Origin: Halogeometricum sp. S3BR5-2
GTDB taxonomy: Archaea; Halobacteriota; Halobacteria; Halobacteriales; Haloferacaceae
Direction of reading: 5' to 3'
Assembly: GCF_031624635.1 (NCBI RefSeq)
Contig: NZ_JAMQOQ010000008.1
Coordinates: 1 to 64,000 of the forward strand
Length of the DNA stretch: 64,000 nucleotides
Positions within the stretch are counted from its first letter, which is position 1. The number at the start of each line of letters is the position of its first letter. The notes below the pieces were generated by a model that searched no databases, was not told the origin of the DNA, and was given only the letters and a program-made list of their open reading frames with translations. The translations under genes were made by a program, and so were the position numbers. This document shows positions 25,182 through 33,921 of this stretch, in pieces.

Positions 25182-26132
25182 TTACGAGACACCGTACTGC
25201 TCTTTGAGTGCCATATATTCGTCCTTCTTTGGGAGGATGACTGGCAGATCATCTGTTCTGTCGAAGTCGCCCTGAAGTGGCCGATACAACGCTTTCACAG
25301 TGGGTTCCAGGTCGTACCACTGTGCGGTCTCGACGAGTGTCTCCTGATCGATATCCTCCGCCTCGATCAGCAGCATCGAATAGCTAACCCGCCGAGATCC
25401 GCTATCCAGAAGGAGCGTATGGCATACGACTTCAGCAGCCGTTAGCTCCTCACCTGGAGCATACCAGAACGGAGGCTCGCCGGCGAGGAAAAACTGTAGA
25501 CCATACGCTGCAAACCGACCCAGTCCGGTCATCTCCCAGCCCGGAGCTGCTTGGAGTGCGTCCGTATCCTCGTCGGTCTGCAGGCGGACGAGAGATCGGT
25601 TCGGATCGCACCACGTGATCGTGGCGCTGGGGGCGATTTTCCGGACTCGGGCTCGATGTTCGTGCTCTACAGTAGCCCGGGCGAACGCCAACAGTGGCGA
25701 GACTTCGTCATGAAGGGCGTACTTCGAATCGGATCTGGAGAGTAGTGCTCGGTGCTTGAGCGGTGATAACGCGCTGTGGACACCTTGTCGAGTGATTCCG
25801 AGCCGGTCTGCGATATCAGCGATGTGTCGTGGTCTATCGAGATACCAACACACGCGGAGTGTGGCTGGGGAGAGCAGTTCCGTCCAGTCTACGTGGCTGA
25901 ACTCCGACTGCAGCGTTCGATACGCTTCGGTAACTGGATGTTCCGCGATGCGGACACGACGCTGATTGCTGGACCCACGGGTTTCTGTGAGCAATCCCGC
26001 TGCGAGCAATTCGTCGAGTACGTCGTACAGATGGTCTCGTGAATATCCGGTTTCGGCCGCGAGTTCCGCCGGTGTTGCTTCACGGCCGGTACTCAGCGCG
26101 TCAAGCACGGCGAGTCCGGCCTTCGAAATCAT
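25182..26132 (-). CDS. Two-HTH transcription regulator
   Basis: A 316-residue protein with one winged helix at residues 1-60 ('SKAGLAVLDALSTGREATPAELAAETGYSRDHLYDVLDELLAAGLL') and another near 90-140 ('LRVCWYLDRPRHIADIADRLGITRQGVHSALSPLKHRALL'). The remainder is probably a sensor or oligomer domain. This repeated-HTH layout occurs in haloarchaeal TrmB/MarR-like regulators. Targets unknown; it is convergent with the Mrr gene. Confidence 0.75.
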   Translation of the reverse strand: MISKAGLAVLDALSTGREATPAELAAETGYSRDHLYDVLDELLAAGLLTETRGSSNQRRVRIAEHPVTEAYRTLQSEFSHVDWTELLSPATLRVCWYLDRPRHIADIADRLGITRQGVHSALSPLKHRALLSRSDSKYALHDEVSPLLAFARATVEHEHRARVRKIAPSATITWCDPNRSLVRLQTDEDTDALQAAPGWEMTGLGRFAAYGLQFFLAGEPPFWYAPGEELTAAEVVCHTLLLDSGSRRVSYSMLLIEAEDIDQETLVETAQWYDLEPTVKALYRPLQGDFDRTDDLPVILPKKDEYMALKEQYGVS

Positions 26133-26176
26133 CTGGGTCTTTCTAAATCCTAACTATATAAATACGATTTGGGATT

Positions 26177-26761
26177 TTACTTGACGACTGCTTCGTCCCG
26201 GACCAGTTCTGCGAGCGCGTCCTCGAGCGACCCGTGGAACTGCCAGCTCGCCTGCTCGAAGGCCTCGTCGGTCGGGCCGTCCCAGCGGGGGAACGCGGAG
26301 TGACCGCTCACTTTGACTGTCCACTCGGTCGGCTCGTCGAACGGGTTCTCCGTCGGGAGTTCCACGACGTAGAGGTATTCCTCGTCGCCGTGGATGCCAT
26401 CGGCCGGATTCTCGACGCCGTGGCCCAGCAGGAACAGCGGCTGGTCGAGATGCTCCATATTGGACGGCTCGAGGAGATCCGCTGGCTGAGCCGCGTCGAT
26501 CGTTCGCTCTGGGTCGCCATCCAGATAGAGGTCGACCGTCGAGAGCTTGTCGAGGAACACGAACGTCGCGGCCGTGTAGCCCGGTCCGCGCTCGGCACGG
26601 GTCGCATCGAGCAGCTCTTTCAGCTGTGCGAGGTCCCGGAGGACGCTCCCCGGGTAGCCATCCGAATGCCGATACACCTGCGCGACGCGGTCGGCGCCGC
26701 CATCCGTCTCACCGGGCTGTTCGACTCGTTGGACGAATCGGAGTTGGCTCCGTGTCGACAT
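26177..26761 (-). CDS. Hypothetical plasmid protein, 194 residues
   Basis: Acidic protein beginning MSTRSQLRFVQRVEQPG, with 'AQVYRHSDGYPGSVLRDLAQLKELLDATRAERGPGYTAATFVFLDKL'. I do not recognise a named family, though it has the style of plasmid-encoded haloarchaeal proteins. The ATG at 26761 lies 20 bp after hairpin element E6. No partner gene follows. Confidence 0.65.
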   Translation of the reverse strand: MSTRSQLRFVQRVEQPGETDGGADRVAQVYRHSDGYPGSVLRDLAQLKELLDATRAERGPGYTAATFVFLDKLSTVDLYLDGDPERTIDAAQPADLLEPSNMEHLDQPLFLLGHGVENPADGIHGDEEYLYVVELPTENPFDEPTEWTVKVSGHSAFPRWDGPTDEAFEQASWQFHGSLEDALAELVRDEAVVK

Positions 26762-26781
26762 CGGTACTCGCCGGCGCGTGT

Positions 26782-26804
26782 GCGCCGGCACCCATCGCCG
26801 GCGC
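26782..26804 (-). promoter_or_regulatory. Hairpin element E6
   Basis: Perfect 8-bp arms GCGCCGGC/GCCGGCGC around the loop GATGGGT; 5' flank GTTTATTCT. Arms and loop are the same as in E7, but the flanks differ. Confidence 0.7.
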
Positions 26805-27122
26805 AGAATAAACAGGCGCCTTCACGGCACCCGTTAGGATCTTGTCCCTTTCTCGCTACGGCGATGATAGGGCGTACGATGAACACGTCGAGAGAGTCCG
26901 GAGCTCCATTGGTGTTGCTGGAGACGTGACGAAGTCGGCAGTTCGAGATTGGAGAGCCCACTCGTCACTGAATCAACTGTGTATGGGTCCCCAGTGGGGA
27001 CTACATCGTAGAACGATTCTCGCCGCTCTGTTGCCGAATGCAGGTGATGTCTGTCGGTCACCGGTAAGGTACGTGCCGTGGGAACTCCTTTGTGACTGTT
27101 CACCGTAGCGGCCGGTAGTGAC
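26805..27122. other. Intergenic region before the universal stress gene
   Basis: No supported gene; short open frames have poor composition. It separates the minus-strand E6 gene from the plus-strand stress protein. Confidence 0.5.
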
Positions 27123-27992
27123 ATGTACGATTCGATTCTCCTCCCAGTTGACGGCAGCGAACACGCAGCCAAAATCGTCCATCATGCGGCCGAGCTCGCG
27201 CAGTGGACCGGGACGACGATTCAGCTGCTGTTCGTTGCCGATACGACTCAGGACAGCGTCACTGTTGTCGACGGGACCGTCGTTGATGCACTGGAACAGG
27301 AGGGAGAGACGATCGTCGCGGATGTCGCGGAGACGCTCGAAACTCTCGGTGTCGAGCACGACACCGACGTCGTTCAGGGCAGCCCAGCACCAACAATTGT
27401 CGACTACGCCGAGCGATACGACCACGACCTAATCGTCTTGCCCACCCACGGCCGGACCGGCATCTCACGCTATCTCCTTGGAAGCGTCACGGAGAAAGTG
27501 GTGCGCTTGTCCGATGTCCCCGTTCTGACCGCTCGAATGCAATCTGATGAGCAGCTAGCATTCCCGTACGAGAATATTCTTATCCCGACCGATGGGAGTC
27601 CTGCTTCGACTGCTGCCGCCAAGCATGGGCTGACACTTGCGGCGGCGCTTGACGCCACTGTCCACATCCTTTCTGTCGTGGATGTTACATCGCTGGGCCC
27701 TGACGTGCGCTCTGTGCTTTCAGATGACGAACTCGAGCGACCGGCAGTAGAGGCTGTCGAGGAGGTGGCCACGAAAGCCGATGAACACGATCTGGCATCC
27801 GTCCAAACGTACGTCGAACATGGGTCGCCTGCGGAAATGATCCGTGAACATATTGAAACGAATGAGGTCCATGCCGTCGTGATGGGGGCTAGTGGCCGCC
27901 GTGGCGTCGATCGAGTTCTTCTCGGGAGTGTCGCGGAAAAGACGGTCCGATCAGCACCTGTGCCGGTTATCACCGTCCACGATCAGTCGTAG
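27123..27992 (+). CDS. Tandem universal stress protein
   Basis: A 289-residue cytoplasmic protein of two UspA domains: residues 1-140 ('MYDSILLPVDGSEHAAKIV...LPTHGRTGISRYLLGSVTEKVVRLSDVPVL') and 150-289 ('ENILIPTDGSPASTAAAKHGL...MGASGRRGVDRVLLGSVAEKTVRSAPVPVI'). Both keep the G-2x-G-9x-G(S) ATP-binding pattern. It is expected to help survival under stress; a tie to the APC-USP permease at 13789-16161 is possible but unproven. Confidence 0.9.
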   Translation: MYDSILLPVDGSEHAAKIVHHAAELAQWTGTTIQLLFVADTTQDSVTVVDGTVVDALEQEGETIVADVAETLETLGVEHDTDVVQGSPAPTIVDYAERYDHDLIVLPTHGRTGISRYLLGSVTEKVVRLSDVPVLTARMQSDEQLAFPYENILIPTDGSPASTAAAKHGLTLAAALDATVHILSVVDVTSLGPDVRSVLSDDELERPAVEAVEEVATKADEHDLASVQTYVEHGSPAEMIREHIETNEVHAVVMGASGRRGVDRVLLGSVAEKTVRSAPVPVITVHDQS

Positions 27993-28016
27993 CCGGTTGC
28001 GTTGGTCTTCCTGTGT

Positions 28017-28304
28017 TTATTCGATCTCGAGACTATCTGAGCCCCCCTCAGCACTCTTACTGTTCTCATCCCATTCGAGTTCGAATTCGATGCTTAGCTC
28101 ACCGGGGCCATCGGCCGGCCCTTCCCGTTCGGCTTTGACTTCGAATGTCGGACGTCCCGGGGGGTCCATCGTGACGGACTCTTCCCCCGCCCTCAGGGTG
28201 ATGGAATCTCCTTGCTCGAGCTTTTCGGCGACGTTCCGAAGGTACGACGCGATTTCGTCTCGGTTCTGGGCACTCTCGGATTTGAACAGGACTTCTTCAG
28301 GCAT
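28017..28304 (-). CDS. amphi-Trp domain protein
   Basis: A 95-residue acidic protein: 'EEVLFKSESAQNRDEIASYLRNVAEKLEQGDSITLRAGEESVTMDPPGRPTFEVKAE' followed by an acidic strand and tail. This matches the small amphi-Trp domain family common in haloarchaea. Function unknown. It is convergent with the stress protein. Confidence 0.75.
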   Translation of the reverse strand: MPEEVLFKSESAQNRDEIASYLRNVAEKLEQGDSITLRAGEESVTMDPPGRPTFEVKAEREGPADGPGELSIEFELEWDENSKSAEGGSDSLEIE

Positions 28305-28370
28305 ACACTCCCACTTACACCCTCTACTCCGATAAGTGGTCCTCTCAATCTCACAACGAAAATTTTCTCG

Positions 28371-28766
28371 TTACGCTAGGTGGGAGACCTCCTTAGGCTC
28401 CTCGACATCGTCGAACTCTCCGCGCTTGACCGGCTCCCAATCCTCCCCAGGTGCTGGACTCCACCAGTCGACTTTGTAGGCCCCCGGTGCGCCGAGGATT
28501 TTCACCCGTGCCGAGCCGTCAGGCAGGTCGCGACGGAGCTTCTCGTCGACGTGAAGGTTCCACGTCGAGTCGGTGTCGAAGCACGCGAGCACAGCCTCCT
28601 CGTAGCCACGGTTTTCTTGGGACTCTCGGAGGACGACCTGCGTATTGCAGTTCTTGCAGAACACTCCCTCGAAGGGAATGTGGGTGAACAATTCCTGACC
28701 GCAGACGGGGCACCAGAGGAACTCGAACAGTGCCTCGCTGTGTCGGTCGAGTACTTCAAGACTCAT
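28371..28766 (-). CDS. Zinc-ribbon protein, 131 residues
   Basis: Two CxxC knuckles (CPVC and CKNC) lie in 'FLWCPVCGQELFTHIPFEGVFCKNCNTQVVLRES', followed by an alpha/beta region ending 'KVDWWSPAPGEDWEPVKRGEF'. It resembles small haloarchaeal plasmid proteins of unknown function. The start at 28766 (MSLEVLDRH) is preferred. A perfect stem-loop directly precedes it (28771-28789). Confidence 0.65.
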   Translation of the reverse strand: MSLEVLDRHSEALFEFLWCPVCGQELFTHIPFEGVFCKNCNTQVVLRESQENRGYEEAVLACFDTDSTWNLHVDEKLRRDLPDGSARVKILGAPGAYKVDWWSPAPGEDWEPVKRGEFDDVEEPKEVSHLA

Positions 28767-28770
28767 TGTT

Positions 28771-28789
28771 GGGCCGACCCGGTTCGACC
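28771..28789 (-). promoter_or_regulatory. Perfect stem-loop before the zinc-ribbon gene
   Basis: GACCCGGT and ACCGGGTC (8 bp each) face each other across three bases, 4 bp upstream of the ATG. It resembles the E elements in position but lacks the GGGGTG loop. Confidence 0.5.
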
Positions 28790-28838
28790 GGGTCACTCTC
28801 TCCGCCCCGGCCGAAAAACACCCTACGTGCGTCCGTTT

Positions 28839-29204
28839 TCAGCGTTCAGGGCCGTAGACGATACGTGAGGGGGCTTCGTACCCACAGTCCGGGCAGTTGT
28901 ACCAGCGCTGGACCTTCGCCCCGTCTGCTGCCTTCTCGCCGACGAGGACGTCGTTGTTCGGACACTCCGAACAGTTCAGTTCGGGCGCTGGCCGCTCTCG
29001 AAGCGCATCCCGGAACGTTGTCGCCTCCTTCGTCTCGAAGCCTCGCGACCAGACCGGATAGCCGTCGACGAGGATCGCTCCCCGCCACTTGTATCGATAG
29101 GAGTCCGGAGCCCGGTGTAGCACGGCTCGGGCACCGGTCTCGGTGTTACGATACGCAAGTGTTGGCGTACGACTCTCCCGGGACCAGTTGGTGATTCTGG
29201 GCAT
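28839..29204 (-). CDS. Zinc-ribbon protein, 121 residues
   Basis: Begins MPRITNWSRESRTPTLAYRN; the middle has 'RYKWRGAILVDGYPVWSRGFETKEATTFRDAL' and the C-terminus carries two knuckles, CSEC and CPDC, in 'LNCSECPNNDVLVGEKAADGAKVQRWYNCPDCGYEAPSR'. The ribbon resembles that of transcription-factor and topoisomerase-like zinc domains. It starts 6 bp after the upstream gene ends, so both share an operon. Confidence 0.65.
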   Translation of the reverse strand: MPRITNWSRESRTPTLAYRNTETGARAVLHRAPDSYRYKWRGAILVDGYPVWSRGFETKEATTFRDALRERPAPELNCSECPNNDVLVGEKAADGAKVQRWYNCPDCGYEAPSRIVYGPER

Positions 29205-29210
29205 TGTCAA

Positions 29211-29711
29211 TCAGAAGTGAACGTCTGCGGGGACGATCCAGAGCGTCTGGCTGTCCTCGACTTCCTCGAGGACACGATCGAGCTGATCGCGGTGGCGAAT
29301 CCCCATCGCGTGCTGGTCGTACATCGGGATGGAGGGCCCGTCGTACGCGCCGACCTGGTGGAAGGCGTGGCGGGCGAGGTCCTCGTCGCGCATGATCGCC
29401 TCGTCGCTGAGCTCGTCGAGCGCCTCCTTCACGCGGTCGAGATTCCGCTGGAACTCTTCCTTTGTGGCGTTCCAGGCTCGATCGAGCAGTTCACCGCCCT
29501 CCTCTGAATTGATGGGTGCTGCAGTCGGTAGGTCTCCCCAGCGAGCCTTCCCAGCTACCGTGGTATCCTCTTCGTCGAAGGTGCAGTAGTAATCAAACAC
29601 GGCGCAGCCGTGGGGATTCGCGCCGACGAGACGGTCGAAGACTGCTTTTCCTTCGACCAGGGCGTCGTGCTGTGTCGGTGCCTCGACTAACGCGTAGATG
29701 ACCATATGCAT
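29211..29711 (-). CDS. Hypothetical plasmid protein, 166 residues
   Basis: The ATG at 29711 has a strong Shine-Dalgarno, GAGGTGA, 6 bp upstream, which fixes the start. 'MVIYALVEAPTQHDALVEGKAVFDRLVG' suggests an alpha/beta fold, with 'HGCAVFDYYCTFDEEDTTVAGKARWGDL' next. No family recognised. Hairpin element E7 lies upstream. Confidence 0.65.
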   Translation of the reverse strand: MHMVIYALVEAPTQHDALVEGKAVFDRLVGANPHGCAVFDYYCTFDEEDTTVAGKARWGDLPTAAPINSEEGGELLDRAWNATKEEFQRNLDRVKEALDELSDEAIMRDEDLARHAFHQVGAYDGPSIPMYDQHAMGIRHRDQLDRVLEEVEDSQTLWIVPADVHF

Positions 29712-29767
29712 CTGGTTCACCTCGGAACGCCGACTCACCGGGCGCTGCTCGACACTGTCTGTTCGGT

Positions 29768-29790
29768 GCGCCGGCACCCATCGCCGGCGC
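29768..29790 (-). promoter_or_regulatory. Hairpin element E7
   Basis: Arms GCGCCGGC/GCCGGCGC and loop GATGGGT, as in E6; 5' flank GTTTTTCGA. It lies in the gap after the 29819-30241 gene. Confidence 0.7.
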
Positions 29791-29818
29791 TCGAAAAACT
29801 CGCTTCGCGAGATCGCGT

Positions 29819-30241
29819 TCAGGAATCGCCTGTCTGCTCGACGGTGATCGTCAGGTCGCCCGACTCGTAGTCGGCCTCGAAGTCGACGCTAAACGCGTCG
29901 GAGTCGTAGGCGGCGTGGTAGGCACGGTGCAGTTCGAGCGACCCGGTCGCCTTGAAGTGGAAGAACGCAGCCGAGGTGTAGGGTTTGCTCTGGGTTTCGA
30001 TCTGCGTCTCGACAGAGGCCGGGAGCGCGATTTGTGGTGTGTCCGTATCGATACTCGCAGCGAACGCCTTCGCTTCCTCGACGGTTGCTTGCGAATGTGC
30101 GGGCGTCTCGCCGGTCAGCACGTTCACCGGTGTCTCCGTGTCGTCGGTGAACAGGACATCGTGGAAGGTGCGGGTCCCGAGGACTGCGTCGGGACCGAAC
30201 TCGCAATCGTGGAATGGGTCGTCGTCTGGTTTCTCGGGCAT
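29819..30241 (-). CDS. Hypothetical protein, 140 residues
   Basis: Acidic soluble protein ('MPEKPDDDPFHDCEFGPDAVLGTRTFHDVLF...'), ending in beta-rich 'FSVDFEADYESGDLTITVEQTGDS'. No domain recognised. It precedes E7 on the same strand and probably belongs to the same backbone block. Confidence 0.55.
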   Translation of the reverse strand: MPEKPDDDPFHDCEFGPDAVLGTRTFHDVLFTDDTETPVNVLTGETPAHSQATVEEAKAFAASIDTDTPQIALPASVETQIETQSKPYTSAAFFHFKATGSLELHRAYHAAYDSDAFSVDFEADYESGDLTITVEQTGDS

Positions 30242-30363
30242 CCAATCACGAGCCTACGGAGGGGCTCAGTCTCTACTGCCCCAGACAAACTGCAAATTGT
30301 CTCGATATAGCGAAGGAAAGTCGCGAAAGAGGAGCGTCCTGACCGCACTTTCCGCGTGCAGAG

Positions 30364-32730
30364 TCAGGTGTCGGAGAACCGGTCGGGCTCGATTCGCGAC
30401 AATCGCATCGCGTTCCCAGTGACACCGAGGCTCATCCCCATATCACCGACAACGACCGCCAACGCAACGCTGACCAGCCCCAGTGGCACGCCCAGCGCGA
30501 GCAGGAACTTCACGCCGAGACTCGCCCAGATGTTCTGCCGGATCACACCGTTGGCCGTATGCGACAGATCGTACAGGTACGGGAGTTTCCCGATGTCGTC
30601 GCCCATCAACGCAATATCGGCCGTCTCAAGAGCGGTGTCGGTGCCGGCCGCGCCCATCGCGATGCCGACCTCCGCGGTGGCGAGCGCGGGCGCGTCGTTG
30701 ATGCCGTCACCGACCATCGCGACCTCACCGTACTCCGCCTGTAACTCCTCGACAGCGTCGACCTTCTCGTCGGGCAGGAGTTCTGCGCGATACTCATCGA
30801 CACCGACCTGCTCGGCGATGGCGCGGGCGGTGCCCTCGTTGTCGCCGGTGAGCATCACCACGCGCTCGACGCCCAGCTCGTGCAGGCGTTCGACGGCCCA
30901 CTTCGAGGCCGGGCGCACCTCGTCGGCGATGGCGATCGCACCCAGCAGTTCCGACTCCGTCCCGACGATAACGACCGTCTTGCCCTCCCGCTCCAGCGCG
31001 GTGAGTGCATTCTCGGCGAACGCCCCGTCGTCGGCCTCGGCCGCCTCTTCCGCCACGACGCCGCCGTCCGTCTCGCGGCGTGCTCGAGCGAGGTCGAAGC
31101 CCAGCTCCTCGAAGAGCGCGGGCTTGCCCGCGTAGTACGTCTCGCCATCAATCTCCCCGCTGATGCCCTTTCCGGTGAGGCTCTCGAAGCCACTCGGGTC
31201 GGGCAGGTCGCCCACGCCCGCCTCCTCAGCACGGGCGAGAATCGCCGCAGCGATGGGGTGCTCACTGCGACGCTCCAGCCCGGCGGCGCGACGGAGCAGA
31301 TCGTCCTCCGTGGTGTCACCGACCGGGACCACGTCGGTGACGGCGAGTTCGCCCTTCGTGAGCGTCCCCGTCTTGTCGAGCGCGACGGCATCGACTTCGC
31401 CCATCGCTTCGAGGTAGTTGCCGCCCTTGATCAGGACGCCGTTCTTCGCGGCGCTGGTGATGCCCGACACCACCGAGACGGGTGTGGAGATGACGAACGC
31501 ACACGGGCAGGCGATCACCAGCAGAGTGAGCCCCCGGATGAACCACGTCTGCCAGTCGCCGGCGAAAGTGAACCCGTACCCGGCCACGTCCACCGAGATG
31601 GGGTCGGCGATAACCAGCGGCGGGATAGCGGCGGTCAGGATTGCCAGCACGACGACGAGGGGTGTGTAGTAGCCGGAGAAGCGGTCGACGAACTGCTCAG
31701 ACTCGGTCTTCTTCGCCTGTGCGCCCTGTACCATCTCGATGATGCGCGAGAGCGTCGAATCGCCAGCAGTCGAGGCGACCTCTACCTCGAGGTACCCCTC
31801 TTCGTTGATCGCGCCGGCGTAGACCTCGTCGCCGGCAGTCTTGTCGACGGGGACGCTCTCGCCCGTGATCGGCGACTGGTCGACTGCACTCTCGCCGTCG
31901 ATGACCGTTCCGTCGAGCGGAATCTTGTCGCCGGGGCGGACGACGACGGTCTCGCCAACGTCGACCTCCTCGGCGGGAACGGTCACTTCCTCACCATCGC
32001 GAAGGACGGTCGCCTCGTCGGGCGAGAGTTCCATCAGCTCGCGCAGGGAGTCCCGTGCCCTGTCCATCGCGTAGTCCTCGAGCAGCTCGGCGATGCTGAA
32101 TAGGACGGCCAGCGTGGCGGCCTCGACGAAGTAGCCGATACCGGTCGCCGCGATGATCGCCGTTCCCATCAGTAGGTCGATGTCGAGGCTTCGGTTCTTC
32201 GCGGAGTAGTACCCGCTACGGACGACCGGGATGCCACTGGCGACGGTTGCCACGAGGAAGAGTACGTCCGCAATGTGAAGCGGGTAGTTGAGGACACTTG
32301 CGATGGCGATGTTCTGTCCTGCGAGGAGGAACTCGAAGAGGAGCCCGACGGTGAGGAACGCCGCTCCAATCCACGTCTTCTTCGCTCGCGGGCTCGTCCA
32401 CACCTCTGACGGGGGAGCAATCTCCATCCCGCCTTCCGATGTCTCTTCGGTGTTGTGTCCACCGTTGACGACCTCGTAGCCTGCGTTCTCGATTGCCTGA
32501 ACAACCTCCGCCTCGGTCGTGCGGTCGGAATCGTAGGTGACGCTGGCTGTCCCGGTTGTCGGTTGGAGCGTGGCGTCGACGACACCGTCGACGCGCTGGA
32601 GGCTCTTGTCGACCTTTTGGGCACACGAGGGACAGTCCATCTCGGGGACGGTGAGGCGGGCGGTCAGCTCCCGTCGCTGCCCGCCGCCGCTCGCTGGCCC
32701 CGTTGTATCCGCATCCGGGTTCTCTGCCAT
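30364..32730 (-). CDS. Zn/Cd-type P1B ATPase, ZntA-like
   Basis: A 788-residue export pump. An N-terminal HMA domain has C33/C36 in MDCPSC, then transmembrane helices, TGES (289-292), the metal-site CPC (408-410) in 'VIACPCAFVISTPVSV', DKTGT (452-456) and GDGIND near the C-terminal third. The sequence after CPC, 'FVISTPVSVVSGITSAAKNGVLIKGG', is the ZntA/CadA pattern and points to Zn(II), Cd(II) or Pb(II). ATG 32730 (MAENPDADTTG) is preferred, since a 14-bp palindrome and likely TATA box lie in the longer frame's start region. An HTH_10 regulator is immediately upstream. Confidence 0.9.
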   Translation of the reverse strand: MAENPDADTTGPASGGGQRRELTARLTVPEMDCPSCAQKVDKSLQRVDGVVDATLQPTTGTASVTYDSDRTTEAEVVQAIENAGYEVVNGGHNTEETSEGGMEIAPPSEVWTSPRAKKTWIGAAFLTVGLLFEFLLAGQNIAIASVLNYPLHIADVLFLVATVASGIPVVRSGYYSAKNRSLDIDLLMGTAIIAATGIGYFVEAATLAVLFSIAELLEDYAMDRARDSLRELMELSPDEATVLRDGEEVTVPAEEVDVGETVVVRPGDKIPLDGTVIDGESAVDQSPITGESVPVDKTAGDEVYAGAINEEGYLEVEVASTAGDSTLSRIIEMVQGAQAKKTESEQFVDRFSGYYTPLVVVLAILTAAIPPLVIADPISVDVAGYGFTFAGDWQTWFIRGLTLLVIACPCAFVISTPVSVVSGITSAAKNGVLIKGGNYLEAMGEVDAVALDKTGTLTKGELAVTDVVPVGDTTEDDLLRRAAGLERRSEHPIAAAILARAEEAGVGDLPDPSGFESLTGKGISGEIDGETYYAGKPALFEELGFDLARARRETDGGVVAEEAAEADDGAFAENALTALEREGKTVVIVGTESELLGAIAIADEVRPASKWAVERLHELGVERVVMLTGDNEGTARAIAEQVGVDEYRAELLPDEKVDAVEELQAEYGEVAMVGDGINDAPALATAEVGIAMGAAGTDTALETADIALMGDDIGKLPYLYDLSHTANGVIRQNIWASLGVKFLLALGVPLGLVSVALAVVVGDMGMSLGVTGNAMRLSRIEPDRFSDT

Positions 32731-32766
32731 CACCTTACGGTAGGAGCGGGAGTTCGATATGTCTTT

Positions 32767-32780
32767 GTTGGAATATTCCA
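32767..32780. promoter_or_regulatory. 14-bp palindrome upstream of the ZntA-like gene
   Basis: TTGGAATATTCCAA is a perfect palindrome about 37 bp before the preferred start codon, in the gap after the HTH_10 gene. Its A/T centre could also serve as TATA element. A metal-responsive operator is inferred. Confidence 0.45.
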
Positions 32781-32790
32781 AACCCGTGCG

Positions 32791-33537
32791 TTAGCGCGAT
32801 GCCAGCTGTTCTTCCGTGACCCGCTCGCCGGCGACGTGTTGCTTCGCCAAATGTTCTTCCGCCCGACGGAGTCGGTAGGTGAGTGTTGACCGTGGCACGT
32901 CGAGATGCTCTGCGAGTTCTCCGACGTCGACCTCGCGGGGTGATTCGTAGTAGCCGTGTTCGACTGCGGCCTGGAGAGCAGCCTCTTGGGCTGGAGGCAA
33001 TCCACTCGGTGTTCCGTCGCTTCCCCTAGCTGATGTTGTGTCCGCTGTGCGGAGCATCTCCATCTGGGCGCACTCCCCGACGGCGACTTTGAGAGCGTCG
33101 AAGAACGCCGCCACGTCGCCCTCACCGGAGTGGATGAGTCGCCACGTGTAGTGGCGGCCCTCGTGACGAGTCTCGAACAGCACGCCGTCGCCGAGGTGGT
33201 CGCGAGCGATGTGGGGGACTGAGGCGCAGGTCGGAGTGCGCTCCCAATCTGAGTAGAGGATGAGCGCGTCGTCCGTGCGGTCGAGGACGCGGGTGGTCTG
33301 TGTGGCGTTGCAGTCCTCGGTGGCGAGACAGTCAGCGTAGTAATCGCCGTTGAGAAAGGCGTCCTCGATGGCGTCGAGCGCCTCAGGAGTTCCGGTGGCG
33401 TGGTCGACCCGCCAGAGCTGCTCGGCAGTGGCGTGCAGCGAGAGCGAGCGAACGCGAGCGTCGGGGTGGTCGGCGAGGGCGTCCGCCACCCTGTTGCAGC
33501 CGGGCTCGTATTCGAGGGCGAAGACGAGTTCGCGCAT
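32791..33537 (-). CDS. HTH_10 regulator with Cys-bearing sensor region
   Basis: A 248-residue protein. The C-terminal 'LPPAQEAALQAAVEHGYYESPREVDVGELAEHLDVPRSTLTYRLRRAEEHLAKQHV' is the HTH_10 domain. The N-terminal 165 residues contain several Cys, including CLATEDC, PTCAS and GECAQ, which could bind a soft metal. It lies just upstream of the Zn/Cd-type pump on the same strand, so it is the likely activator of that pump. Confidence 0.8.
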   Translation of the reverse strand: MRELVFALEYEPGCNRVADALADHPDARVRSLSLHATAEQLWRVDHATGTPEALDAIEDAFLNGDYYADCLATEDCNATQTTRVLDRTDDALILYSDWERTPTCASVPHIARDHLGDGVLFETRHEGRHYTWRLIHSGEGDVAAFFDALKVAVGECAQMEMLRTADTTSARGSDGTPSGLPPAQEAALQAAVEHGYYESPREVDVGELAEHLDVPRSTLTYRLRRAEEHLAKQHVAGERVTEEQLASR

Positions 33538-33599
33538 ATCCTCGTGTACGGCCTACTACGACATAACCCATGGCCTGCAGCGTTGTCGACCAGTGGACC

Positions 33600-33884
33600 T
33601 CAGATCACGTCGTCCGGGTCGTGGACCTCCTCCATTCGCTGCGCTTCGGCCGCGTATTGTTCTTGGAGGTCGGAGTCATTGACCGTGCCGAGATTGTCGG
33701 GTTCAGCGTCGACTGCTGCCGTCGTATCTCGGACGTCGGTGAATGAGGTTAGTGCTCGTTCCTTCCGATAGTACTGTTCGCCATCGGGTGTTGCGTAGGT
33801 GAGGATAATCAGGTTCTGTTCATCATCGGAGTACGTCCGTTCGACAAGCCAAACACGAATGTCGCCTTTAGGTTGATTTGACAT
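33600..33884 (-). CDS. Hypothetical protein, 94 residues
   Basis: Begins MSNQPKGDIRVWLVERTYSD, then 'NLIILTYATPDGEQYYRKERALTSF' and an acidic tail. Probably a small beta-rich domain. No family recognised. It lies 37 bp after the DUF6735-like gene on the same strand and is probably co-transcribed with it. Confidence 0.55.
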   Translation of the reverse strand: MSNQPKGDIRVWLVERTYSDDEQNLIILTYATPDGEQYYRKERALTSFTDVRDTTAAVDAEPDNLGTVNDSDLQEQYAAEAQRMEEVHDPDDVI

Positions 33885-33921
33885 ACTGGGGAGTTTCCCG
33901 GTATCCACTAAGGGATTGGTG

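Noticed and set aside
28771-28789. Stem-loop before the zinc-ribbon gene as a member of the E-element family
   Set aside because: The position is similar, but the three-base loop lacks the GGGTG signature, so it is listed separately.
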